Shown here in pieces: positions 1-12,400 of a stretch of DNA of 64,000 nucleotides. Location: assembly GCF_963678635.1 (NCBI RefSeq), contig NC_087065.1, forward strand, positions 62,336,754-62,400,753. The letters run 5' to 3'. Source of the DNA: Symsagittifera roscoffensis. Taxonomy: Eukaryota > Xenacoelomorpha > Acoela > Convolutidae. Under the pieces are notes generated by a model. It was not told where the DNA came from and did not search any database. It saw only the letters and a list, made by a program, of their open reading frames with translations. The position numbers and the translations under genes were made by a program. The stretch's first letter is position 1, and the number at the start of each line of letters is the position of its first letter.

Positions 1-180
1 TTTTACAAGTGCCAAAAAATGCCGTTTTTGGCCTGTTTTTTTTTTGAAAATTTTGCCTGCGGCGCAGAAACTTTGGCTTTTTACAGGGTGGCGCAGAAAC
101 AGTCATTTAAGTGCTTCGGGAGATTTCAGAAAATCAATTTAGTCGACCTAAAAAAAGGTCGGCAAATTCCGCCCCCAACT
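1..180 (+). repeat. fragment of hAT-like MITE (internal part)
   Basis: This stretch resembles the interior of the complete elements at 17791-18211 and 20237-20571. It shares the run around TTTTGCCTGCGG, the segment AATCAATTTAGTCGACC and the following A-run. Neither terminus of the element is visible here, so it is a decayed or edge-truncated copy inside a HYDIN intron. Confidence 0.6.
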
Positions 181-269
181 GTTGATCTTTTTATTATGAC
201 TCTTTATTGGCTGTTTTTCTCAACTGGGAAATGTAACCCAACCTAAATGTAATACGCGATGTTCTTCAG

Positions 270-446
270 GTGTCTGGGGATGGGAAGGAGCCTGGTTTGG
301 ATCTGGAGAGCAATGTCGTTGAGTTCGGCCCCGTGCTGCCCCACAGTCTGGGCGAGGAGAGAAGTGTCGTGTTCAGGAACTCCTCCCAATTCCCCATTGA
401 GATTTACAGTGTAGAGTTCGACTCACAGTACATAGAAGAGGAACGG
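270..446 (+). CDS. HYDIN: HYDIN exon: ASH repeat upstream of the P-loop domain
   Basis: The acceptor is TTCTTCAG and the donor GTTAGT; phase is 0 at both ends. It encodes an ASH strand pair with VVEFGPVLPHSLGEERSVVF and ends IEEER, which joins in frame to ILRGMRGYDQYN of the next exon as in other HYDIN proteins. Confidence 0.92.
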
Positions 447-3400
447 GTTAGTACTCAATATTATTCAAGTGGTGCGAAGGTTGATAATAATAGTGAAATA
501 CTGGTCTCAAGTGGCCTCAAAAGTTCAAGTCACACTTTCAATTTTATATAAACTACCAAAACGAACTGGTATTTTTGGGGCAAGTAATACAAAAAGGAGC
601 TTGCTCAATGTGGCGCTTAGAATTAGTAATGTTTACCCTATCGATAAGCAAGGATGTTGCAATCGGATACTTGACTTCCACTCATTCTACTTGAGTTTCA
701 CTCATTCTACAAGAATTAAACGAAATTTATGGCATAATTCACAGTTCTGCAGCAAATTGTTGCGCCCGAGCTAACTTTTATAGCAGGAAATTTTGATTTC
801 CTACCCTCGACCATTGATGCACTGCAGAAACGTCAGCCTTTAGCTGAAGGTATAAAAGTTTTCAGACATTTGTATTGTTTTTCTCGTAGATTGTAGCCGC
901 AAATATTACGCAATATGACACATTTTTAGGATTTTAAACGCAATTTTTGTGCAATTTTTGGCAAAATTAGACGCAATTTATTGCTCAATTTTTGGCAAAA
1001 TTTGGCGCAATTTTTTCCGGGCCCTGGTGATGACTGTGTAAGTTGTATACGCAACATCTTGAAATGTGGTTTTTTTCTTGGCACTGCCGAAAACTATCGG
1101 TTAATTTCAGCTTATTGAAAATGGGGAGGAACTTTGTATTGGAGTATGTTTTAGTTTTTTTCTTTTTGTTTTCCACGCAAAATCAGGTGCCTTAAAAATT
1201 CATCGGACTGGGTTAAATGATATATCATATTGAAGCTCTTTCAGTCGTTATTCCCAAAATTTTTTTAAGTGTCGAGAAAAACCAGCGTGAAATTTTTGAT
1301 TTTTTGTCTTCGAGCGAGTAAAGCCAGCGAGCATGCTGATTTATGCTTATTTTAGGCCGTTTATAATAACTTATGTGTGCTTTATTTTAGTTTTATTCGA
1401 GTATAAATGGTTTTTGTATAATTGGTGTTTTTTAACGCCACAATGAGAATCAAAAACTTCTGCATGAAAAACTGAAGAAAAAACTTTTTTGTTAAATTTT
1501 TTTTTGGTTTTTTTAATGGTTTTTGTTTTCTTTTTCTAGTAATTTTTCTTCAAAACTGTTGTTCAGTTTGCCTGTCTTAGTATGACTGTCGAGTATGCCT
1601 AATTTGTAGTTTTTTTTGTTCAGATCTTTTTATCACACCACGCAAAAAAAAACACTAATTTGAAAGAAAAAAAGTTTCTCTATTTTTAATACTATGGTCG
1701 GAACATTCTGTGATGCTTGCACAGTGACTATCCTTGTTGGATTTTGATTTTACTTCTGTCGGCTTATTTACCTAATGTGTCTCTTATAGTTTCTGGTCAA
1801 GTGGGATGATATTGATTTAACATTAACAAAAAAAATTGAAAACTTCAAATCAATATCTCGTACCTTAATTGAAAAACACGAAGAAAAAAATGCAAATTTT
1901 TTTGCTCTTTTTTGTTCGAAGTTTTAAAAGTTATGTTTTTCTTTTTTATTCCATTTCACACTTTTTTTTTTACTATTCCTTCTCAAGTCTTTATGAGTCG
2001 CTTGCTGTCATTATCTTATCTTTTTTTTGAAGTAAATTGAAGACTTAAAATGCGCAATTTTTTTGTTATCCTACTGAAATCATTAAACTTTTTGATCAGT
2101 TTTTTCGTTAACATATTTTTGTTTCGACCGTTGAAAATGGGAACGAACTTTGTGTTCGTGTGTGTTTTAGTTTTTTTGTTTTCCGCGCAGGTACCCTTTT
2201 AGTCATGATTCGAACTACCTTAAAAACTACCTTAAAAATTTTTTCTAGTTTTCCTAGTCATTTTTCTGCAAAAAATTTTGTCCAATTTGCCTAGATTACT
2301 ATGACTGTCTTATATGCCTAAATTATATTTTACGTCAGATCCTTTTATTCCACCAAGCAAAAAAAACTACTCTAATTTGGAAAAAAAACTTTCTTTTTAG
2401 TTTTCTAAAGACTATGGTCGGAACATTCTGTGCTACTTCCCGGCTATAGTAACCGGCTATCCTTGTTGTATTTTAGTTTCAGTCCTTTCTTGTCTAGTTT
2501 TTTGGAACGATCGATTGTGAGGCAACTGAATATGATCCAGTAACCTTAAGTGATCTCAAATCTAAAATCACTTTCATAATTTTTGCTCTAAAATATCATA
2601 GTTTATTGTTTTGGAAAGCCAATTAATCGAGTTTTTAAATTTTTTTGGCCATTTTTTTTGATAAACTAACTTCTCGTCCGTTATAGTTTTTGTTCCTTTT
2701 TGTTCAATTTTAAGTAGCGTAATTTTTAAGCTATTCAATTTTAAGGCTTTGGTTTTTATACGCGAAGATTTTCTGTATGGAGAAAAAATTGAAATTGGTC
2801 TCCGTTTTTTCGGCTGTATGGCTTCTGGTTAGTTTATCTTCGTTTTAGTTTGCTCGGACTTTGTTTTAGCAATTTATTGCTTCATTTTGGTTGATTTTGA
2901 GATATTTAGTACACTGATTCAAATAAATGGCATATTGAGTTTTTTGAAATTGCCCTAAAATTTTTTTTGCCAGTCGAGTTTTGTATATCGTGAAGTTATA
3001 TTTCGAAATTAAAAAGATAGAAAGCTTTTTAAAAAAGTAGGCCATTTTTTCATGACTTAACAGGCGTAGACTGTAGTAACTGCGCGGTGAAATTTGGCTC
3101 AATGTTTTTCAAAGCCGGCAATTGCTTTCACCGACAGGTTTTCATGTACTTAAATTTTGTTTGAGATAAATGAATGAAAAATTAATATTGGTGAGCTGTT
3201 CGCTACCCGCATCTGAGAAAAGTGAAAACAAATCGATTATAATGTATTTTCGTCGTCTATAATGTTGTAAATATAATAAATTCCCATGTTACGTTCGGAC
3301 AACAAAATTGGACTAAAAATGGATTTAAATCCATTTTTTCTCGCCAAAACAAAATGCATTATAATCCATTTTGAATCCATTAGAATGGATTTTATAATAT

Positions 3401-6400
3401 GGAAGAAAATCACATTAAAATAGATTTTATTTCCACTTCATTTTTGTTTCGCGCGTCGTGCAAAATTTTGCAAGAACTTCAGCATTTATCAAGTGAGTGA
3501 TGCGGAAACTTTGCAAAGCGAGTGTACGGCCTGGCCTAATCCATTTCAAAGCCTAAACTCAAATTGCAAAAAGATTCCGTTGAGCTCTCCCCCCAGCCCC
3601 AACGTTTGCCCCTTTGCTCGAAATAAGACAAAAAATCAAAATTTTCGAACCGGTTTTTCTCGACACTGGGATTTTTTTTTTGAAATTTTCTAATGTGGTG
3701 GGAACTACGATTGTAAGGGCTTTCATATGATACATCACTGAACCCAGTCTGAAAATCATTTGTGGTACCTGGTTTTGCGTGGAAAACAAAAAGAAAGAAA
3801 AAGAAAAAAAAACACACCCGAATACAAAGTTCCTCCCCATTTTCAAATGGGCGGAACAAATAATCAAGGTAGTTTCAGCATGAAAAAATATCCAAGAAAG
3901 AACAACAAAATTGGTTTAATGAAAAGCGCCAAAAACAAACTCATACACATCTTTAATCTCATGTTATATATCCGTTTACTTTGCCCTTTCAACTTTTGAA
4001 TCTGTTTTTTTAGCTTGCGCTGTTTTTCGTATAGGATAGAGACAATTTCTGTTGTACAAATTGGATCTTAATTTTGTTTTGACAGAAAAAAAGTTTTTTT
4101 TTGGAACATTTTTAAGACGCGTCCTGCCTCAGAAATGTTTTTAAGCGCTATGACCTAACATGCGATTATCTAAAAGCGAGTTAAAGCCAGAACAATTATT
4201 CTTACTATGACGTCACTAGATTAGGTTAAGGTCTGGCATCCCCTTATGTATTACGTTCCGCATTGGAGTTCCATGAATAAAAATCAATTATAAATGAGGT
4301 TCATTTTCAGTGTCCACAAAAGTGAAAATAAATCGATTATAATGGATGAAAAAAGGATTTTGTTGCCTCGAAAAACAGTAATATTGTAATCCATTTTTAA
4401 TTGATTAAAATCGATTTGTTTTCACTTTTGTGGACACCGACAAGGAAACTCAATTATAATCGATTTTTATTCATGGAACTCCAATGCGGGTATTTTCTTC
4501 AGTTTCTTTTTTACTCGGTAGTTTTTGTCTCATTTTTCAACTAGCCGCCATGTTTGTGTTGCATTGCAAGTGATGGAAAGCTCAGCTTTGCCTCTGTGTA
4601 TAAACTATGATATGATGAGTTTCGAATCGAGTAATGTTTTTTTAAAATTGTAGACAAATCATTAATTTATATATTTGGTGATATGTATATATTATTTAAT
4701 GTTCTCATAATTATTGAATGTTCTTTTGATTGCCTAGATACTGCGAGGCATGCGTGGATACGACCAGTACAACACCTTGCTATTGCCTCCGCGACTTCCG
4801 GGTGACAAATTGCCCCAGGAGTTACTGGATGCTGACGAGGAGGAAAGAAGGCGGGTGGGGGCTGTGATAGAACAGTCGCGAGTCCTCGGAGGAACTGAAT
4901 CCGCTCTGCAACAGGACCTGGCTGGAGACCAAGGTCAGTTCAAATATACATGTTACAGATTCGAAAACATGTTACATTTTCTATGAAGTTTTATATAATT
5001 ACAAAATCAGTGTCAGATTATCCAGTTATAATGGACATGATTGCTCCGACTGCGTTTTTGTTGGCATACCATTGGAAAATCTTGAGCGTTTATCAGTTTC
5101 TAAAGTATCATTTTGAGAAGTTAATCTGGTATCTGAATCATTATGGTGGTCGAGTATTTTTAAGGTTGCAGGTCTGTCAGATGTATTAACCGTTTTTCAT
5201 GTTAATTTCAGTGAATTTTTTTACATTCGCTCTCAAGTAAAATAACCAAATGTAATGCGAGCGAATTTCTTAGGCTTTCATTACATGCTATTTGTGTTGT
5301 GTTCTTGTCGTAAGTCTTTTTTTTTCAGGCGAGGGATTGGCCCCAGACGCCGATGGAAACAAGGGGGATGTAGCCAATGAAGCTTCTCCCACCCCTGGGC
5401 TGCCTGCCAAGGAAGGAGGCATAACAGGAGAGGGTGATCAGCTGGATAACGTACAGACTACTTCTTTTAAGGTGGGAGCCCCGCCGACTACCGACAGAAC
5501 ACGCACCAGGCTAGAGTCCGTCACCAAAACAGGTAAAATTTAAGCACAAATACACTTTTTTTGAAATTTGCCCTGGGAGCTAAGTTAATTTCTCGTTATC
5601 ATTAGGATAGTTTCACACGAGAAAACCTTTGAAACAGTGTTTAAAATGGAAAATTTTATTATTTGCAGAATCGCAGACAAAATTTGAAGTTGGGTATAAT
5701 TGCTGAGCTTATTTGAGATTTTTTTTGTGAATGGTCTTAAAATAGAGTTACTTTTCTCAGATTTGAAAAGATGGTAAACAATTTTAAGAATGTTGTAAAA
5801 ATTAAAAGAACCTTGTACATAGGCCAAATAATTTTCATTTGTTTCTCCAGAGGACGACTTGAAGAGTAAAACCACAGCGGCTGGTGAACTTGAAATAACT
5901 CCAGTGTCAGCTGCCATTGCTAGATACTTGGACATTGACCTCAGTCCAGAAGGAAAGAAAGCCAGAAACAGAAGAGGAGTTGCCATTATAATACATGGGG
6001 CTCCTCAGGCGGGTAAAACTACCACCGCGGAAGCCATGGCGAAGCACTACCAGGGAACTGTACTTGACATAGACCAAGTTGTCCTAGATGCAATTACAGC
6101 TGGAAATACGCCAGCGGGATTGAAGGCGCGTGAACTGTGTCAGGCCGCCGGGGAGGCGCAACGGGAACCAGCAGGAGATGACGAGGCCGGGTTCCCTGGA
6201 TCCAATCCAGAGACTAGACGAGATACCTCCCCAGGTGCCGGCGCGAAAACTGCCACCCATGATCCAAACACGGAGAGTTTTGCGACTGTTAGTGGAAAAC
6301 AGGACGCGCCTGTCGCGCAAACAGCTGCAGGAACTGCCGGAGGTAAAACTCATGCAGGGAAACCGGGGGGTCCGAAAAAAGATGCGGGACAGGCGGCAGC

Positions 6401-9400
6401 AGGAGGAGCAGTCGAGATAGCGCCAGAGACGGTGGAGCCTCCCGCGAGGCGATTGAGTGTGGCGTCTAGCATTGCCGGTGAGAGTGGACTGTACAGCTGT
6501 CATCTGCCAGAGGAGGTTTTAGTGGAAATACTGGATGACCGTATGCAGGTGCCTATTTCAATTCTTCTTTTTTCTTTTCAGAAGTTCCTAAGTCATTCTT
6601 TAGATCATCATTGCCATATATTTTTTTGAACGAGTAAATGAAGCCGCTAGATAAGATTATGATCTAGTTCATGCTGCGGAATGTATTTCTGAATTCTGAA
6701 AAACCGTTCAATTTTCAATTAGCTCAAAAATCAATCTAAATGCGATCAAACTGACATTTTTTTAACACTTAAATAGTGTTTCAACTAATGTAGAAATTGA
6801 TTCAAAATTCATTGTTCTGGAATGTTATTATTGAAATTTTTTCATTTATTAAGAGTCGATGAACTTAGTTCAGACATTTATATAGGTCGCGATGATTTTT
6901 TTCATGAAAACTCTTAAAATTTGACCAGGCTCAAATTTCTTTTTTCGCGTTTTGACCTCCGATCGCGGTTTTGACTCAAACTGGGTTAACTTTATCAAAA
7001 AATGTCAATTATAAATTGTTCCAGAAATTCGAAGAGCTTTAAGGGCATCTTTTTTTTCGTCGAAAATCGGAAGTTGATATTTTTTCAAAAAAAGGTCCTT
7101 ATTTTTTTCTGTTTACTTGCGTTCATTGACTGTTTTCCAACTGTCTGTTGGCTATGTTTGAATCTTTTTGAGCTCTGATCCTTCATATGTATCTCTATGT
7201 TTCTGTTTTCGATAGATGGCAGACTGCTACTGCAACGTAGTGTTCGATGGCCTTGAGTCTGTGTTCACACCTTCTGTGACGTCATCAGCTAGTGTGGTGT
7301 TGAAGGCATTCAACAACAGGAAGTACATCTTCCTCCTCACTCTGCGTGGATCCCTGCAGGACCTGAAAGAGAGGGAATCGGCAGCTCAGAAGAAGAAACG
7401 TGAGACCATTGTGTACAATCTGTGTACAATTACTGAACTAGACAGTTGTTGAACAAGTTTCGGATCTTGTGAACGATCACCACATGATACGTTATAACGA
7501 TTATCTAACCCTAGGCCCTTAAACCAACAGTTTAAGATATACGAATCTTGGTTGAGCATTGCATCGAATTCTCCTTCCGTTTGAAATAAGAGGAGGTTAA
7601 ATAAAGCTTCGTCTTTATCCGGAGGCGGGGACAGAAGCGAAAAATGGCAAAAAAGCTATCTATCTATTTTGTCAAAATACTGATAACATACGACCTTGAA
7701 ACAAAAATAGTGCCTAAGAAAAACTTACTGTCTGTAGCGATTGACGCTGATTTTTAAAATATAAAATTGTCAATCATTTCTTTTGCGACTAGCCTTAGTT
7801 TTCACTTTTCCTTTGTGGAAAATACAGGGATTGAAAAGAGATTGGAATCTGTTTGTGATGTTATAGAAAAAGAAAAAGAGGCCAAGTTGGAGGCGGAGAG
7901 GACTTTCCTGCAGGAGATGGACGAAGACGAGTACGACGCACTCTCAGAGGAGCAGAAGAGAGTCGTGGACCAGCACCAGCTTCTCATCAAGAAACAGCGC
8001 ATGCAACGGTATACAACCAGAGAAAAACATGCAAATTATAGCAGTTCTTAACCAAAGCCACAACATCTGTTCTCTGCGATGAGCTGAAAAGCTCGTATGT
8101 TGTTCCATTCCATTGTGGATAAGTCGTTTTATTCTCAATTGAACCACTGTTTATTCAACAAGTACAACCCCTATAAGTGATCAGATCGTTCAGTGCTGCA
8201 AAAATTAGCTTCGTTTTCTATTTAATACGCTTGGGATAATAAATAAATTAAGGTTATTTTCCATGCCATTGTACTAAAGTTACTTTATCGAAGTTGAAAC
8301 ATTGAAGAGGCCACTGCCTGTTCCTGTTGAATAGTGCGTCTTAATGAGCCAACGAGGCCATAACAATTTGAAATTCTAACAATTGGAAGTTTGCAATTGT
8401 TTTGTTTCAGTGACCGGGAAAAGAGTGAAGAAGAAAGAAAGAAACGGGAGCTGGAGGCTCTTCTGGAGCAGCAGAGGCTAGAAGAGGAGGCAAAGGCTAA
8501 AAAGGGACAGGGAAAGAAGAAACAGCAGCACCAGGACAGCGCCAAGTCAGTACCATAATACGGGGCGTCCCTCATGCGCGAAGAATCGTATGCGCGGAAA
8601 AGTTCGCGCATTCCGTCGTTCACACATTGGGAATAGCTGCCTCCTCATAAAAAAAAATATATTTATGATCATTGTTTTATGTACGGTTATTACCCTTGCG
8701 ATAAGCAAGGGTATTGCAATCGAGTACTAACCTTTTTTTCGTAAATGACTTTGTTCACAGGTTTCAGCATGTATGCAGTGCACGACATATGAATGCAGTA
8801 TCTGCATCCTATTTGCGCACTGTACATCCTTATTAGTGTTTTCCAATAATTTAAAAGATATTTTTTGGGTTTTTTTTAATTTTTGACTTCATCGCTTTCA
8901 GTTTATTATTGTTTTTTTGGCGTAGTTTCCGCCTTGTTTTTACAAGCCAACAATATCGGTTATATGAATTGTGTTTATGAAGGTTAAAAGGCTAAAGAGT
9001 TTTTTGAACTGAAAGTGCTAAATTTAAAACATGAATTAAAAAAAAATTTCGAGCAATTTTTTGACCAAGTTTATCGCTTTTAATAACTCACTTTTTTTTC
9101 CAAATTTTGATAACTGTTTCCTTCGATTATTTTTTTGTTTCATGTTAAATGTAGTTCACGGCTTCTGGTATTTTCACACGCCGAAATTTTCTGGTAGAAA
9201 AAACAGTTTAAGAATTTTTCTGTTAGAAATTTATGGTTTGTGATTACTTTGTACTAAAAGTGCGTGGAGTTAGTATTAGTTTTATTTAGTTTAGTTTGTT
9301 TGAGTTTCATAAAATTTTATTTGAAATCGATTTAACAGCACATTGTTTGAATGTGTCAAAATATTTGAAAAAAAAAATTCATACATTTTGAAAAAAAAAT

Positions 9401-12400
9401 CATAAAGTTCGAAAAAAGTCAAAAATCTACAGAATTATCAACGATGTTTCTACAATTTTGACATGACTGTTTCGTTTTTGAAAGAATGTGGTTAGTGCCT
9501 TACGATTTTCAAGAGTTTGGTTTTTCTGGCTGAATTTTTAAAACATGCATTTTCTCACGTTTTTTTGATTTCATTAACGGGCGTATTTTTGTTGTAATCT
9601 TTTTTATCAAGTTTTCATATTTGATAAGTGTGATGTTTTTCAGTTAAGGGCCTTTTCTTATCCACAAGCTTAACTGAAGGACTTTCAGCTTGTTTGGTTG
9701 TAAAGGTTTAAGCAAATATTTTGAATTCAATTAGTAATTTTAGATCATTTGATCGAGTTTTTTCATCTATTTGTTATGAGAGATTAATGAATAGGTAACC
9801 CGAGTCCTTCTTATCTTTTAGGTAGTTTTTTCATCTGTTAGCCTACGATTTCTTCAATACATTTATTTTTTTTACTTTGCGTTTGAGACCTATCTTTTGA
9901 GTTTTGGCTTTTTATTTGCTCCGCAAGTGGTGCGAAGCTCAGCTTCGCCTCAGTCTTTAAACTTTCCTTTTCAAACTGAAATGAGTTCCAATTTAGGCCT
10001 ACTAATTAAGGCCTACAAGTTCTTATTGTTTAAGGCTGAAGAACTAGTATCTTCAGCCTTAAACAAGACTTAACAAGGATTCAATGCACCAGCCTCAGAA
10101 ATAACTTGGAATTTAAGAAAAGGGACAGTATAACAGTGCCGAAGTACAACATTATATCGCGCGTTAATTAAGTTAAGTTGACCAAGTTTCAAACCCCCGT
10201 AACTTTGCAGAAAAAGATCACAGATGAAATATCTTGTTACATTTGAGCTCAGGACAACAATATCTTTCAGATGGTATTGTAAAAAATTTCTGCCAAAAAT
10301 GCTTAGTTATGAAGTCGAAAATTGACTCTGAAATCGAAAAGAGTCTTTGCTAGCGAAATATTTTGAGTCATTGTGTCTTTTAATTTTTTTCACCTGACAA
10401 TTTTTATATAAATCTCTTGCTATAATTTATGAAGATTTCTTTTTTTGAATACAATTGGCGCCTTAGTGTTGATTTTTGGGCTCTTTTATTCCGCCTCTGT
10501 TCACCCCGTGGTATATAGGTCATTGGAAAAGTAATTTTCCTAAAATTTCAGTGAATATCCTGGAGTAATTTTATCAGATAGATCCATTCTCTTTGATTCA
10601 AATTTCGCTGTACTCAGTAGAAAATCAGCCGTTGCCACTTAATAATGAAGCCAATTGATAGTTGATATCTCTAAATAGTCTTCAGTGTGATTTTTAAATG
10701 ATGGATGCACTGTCAAAAATTATCCCGTGCTTAACAAAAAAGCAACTAATTTGAATCTCGACATATATCTGAATTTCAGCTTTAAAAAAAAGTTTCAGCA
10801 TTACTGATTTAAGCCCTTTAGACTAAGTTCTAAACGAATAAAATTACTCATTAAAGATGCGCTTGTTTAGGTTTTGTCATATAATGGAAATGAACTGCAA
10901 ACAAACAAACGCAGAATTGATTTGGTCATTTTAATTCATTTTCGCCCCTTTTTTGCCGTTTTATTCGCCAAATTTTGAGACCGTGTCCTGCGCACGATCA
11001 GAATCGATTGTTTTGCATAAAGTTAATCGCTTGGGTTCTGCTCAAAGTTTTTCAAAAGTTTGATACTTGATTCAAGTGTTATTTTCTACTTTGGCCATTT
11101 TGTAGACGAGCGGCTAGGCTAGCTAAAGCAAAGCGAATAGACGCTTTGAATACAGCCTCCAAGTAAGTCATTCAGCCATGGAATCAAACAGTTTTTTTTT
11201 GTTAATTTATCTTCCTTCTTTCTGTTGAAATTAAATTGAGTTTTTTTGTTGATTTATTTATTGCTATAATTAGTCGCGTTTCCATTTTTGGGACATACCA
11301 GATCGCAGTCTAGTTTGAGTCAAATTGGAATTTAAACTACAAGAATAGTGATATTTCTACAGGCATGACAAGAAAGGAGACAAAAAAGGGGGCGGCAAGG
11401 AGAGTGCGCGAGCTGAATCAGTGGCTGGAGCAGCGGCCGCTCTGGCCCAGAAGAGTAGCGCGAAAGACTCCCGGAAGTCTCAGCATCAGGAAGTTGTTCC
11501 TGGAGCTGGACAGGCTGGTGCGCCGCAGGGGCCAGTGCAGGACCAAGTGCAGGATGTGGAAGCTCCTTTGACAGAGCAGGAGATCAAATTGAAGCGAAGG
11601 TACATATGACTGTTTAAAAAGAAGCTCTGTAAATCAGAGATCAAGCAAATTAAAGACCACCAAAATACAAAATTGTTTTTGGAAAAGATAACAGGATAAA
11701 GTAACCAATTAGTTTCACCGTGAAATCTTCTTTTTGAGTGGCTTCGAGAAAAGTCTAAAAGCCACTTGAAATAATTTATTTGAATCCATGCCTTGATTTG
11801 AATTTATTAGTATTTTTTGTTAATTTCCGATCTAGCTCTGTAATTTATTAAAACATAAATTATGTCCATAATAACATCACCAGAATTTTTAAAATGACAT
11901 TATAATCAGTCCATTTTTCGATTTCTAATCAAAATATTTTGCCGTGGACTAGTCGAAAAGCGCAGGTCTTTTGATAATTGATACTATGGTGGTGGTTTTT
12001 AAAAAATTATTTTGAAATTGAAATTTTTTTGGCCAACGAATTGTCGGACGGTTGTCTGTCAGCTTTCTTTTTGTTGTCTCACTTTCCAAAACAGGGGATT
12101 TTCTTCTGATCTAAGCAATTTTTACTGTAATTGAATTTCGTTTTGTGATATGTAAGTTCACGCACTCTGATTTTACACATGCGAGCTAGCAAGCGTAGTG
12201 TATTAGTATGACTCAACTTTTTTAGTAAGACTTTTTCACTATAATCACAATCTGTAGCATTGGAAATTTCATTGCATCTGTTTTTTCGCTTTATTACCGC
12301 TATTTTTTTAAAATAAGCGTCCGTGGCTCAGAGGGAAGGATGTGAGATTCCTAAGCTACTTGTCGGAGGTTCAACGCCGCTCATAGCACTAGTTTTGTTT

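Noticed and set aside
6084-6503. 139-codon minus-strand frame
   Set aside because: It is the antisense shadow of the GC-richer HYDIN exon that carries the P-loop.
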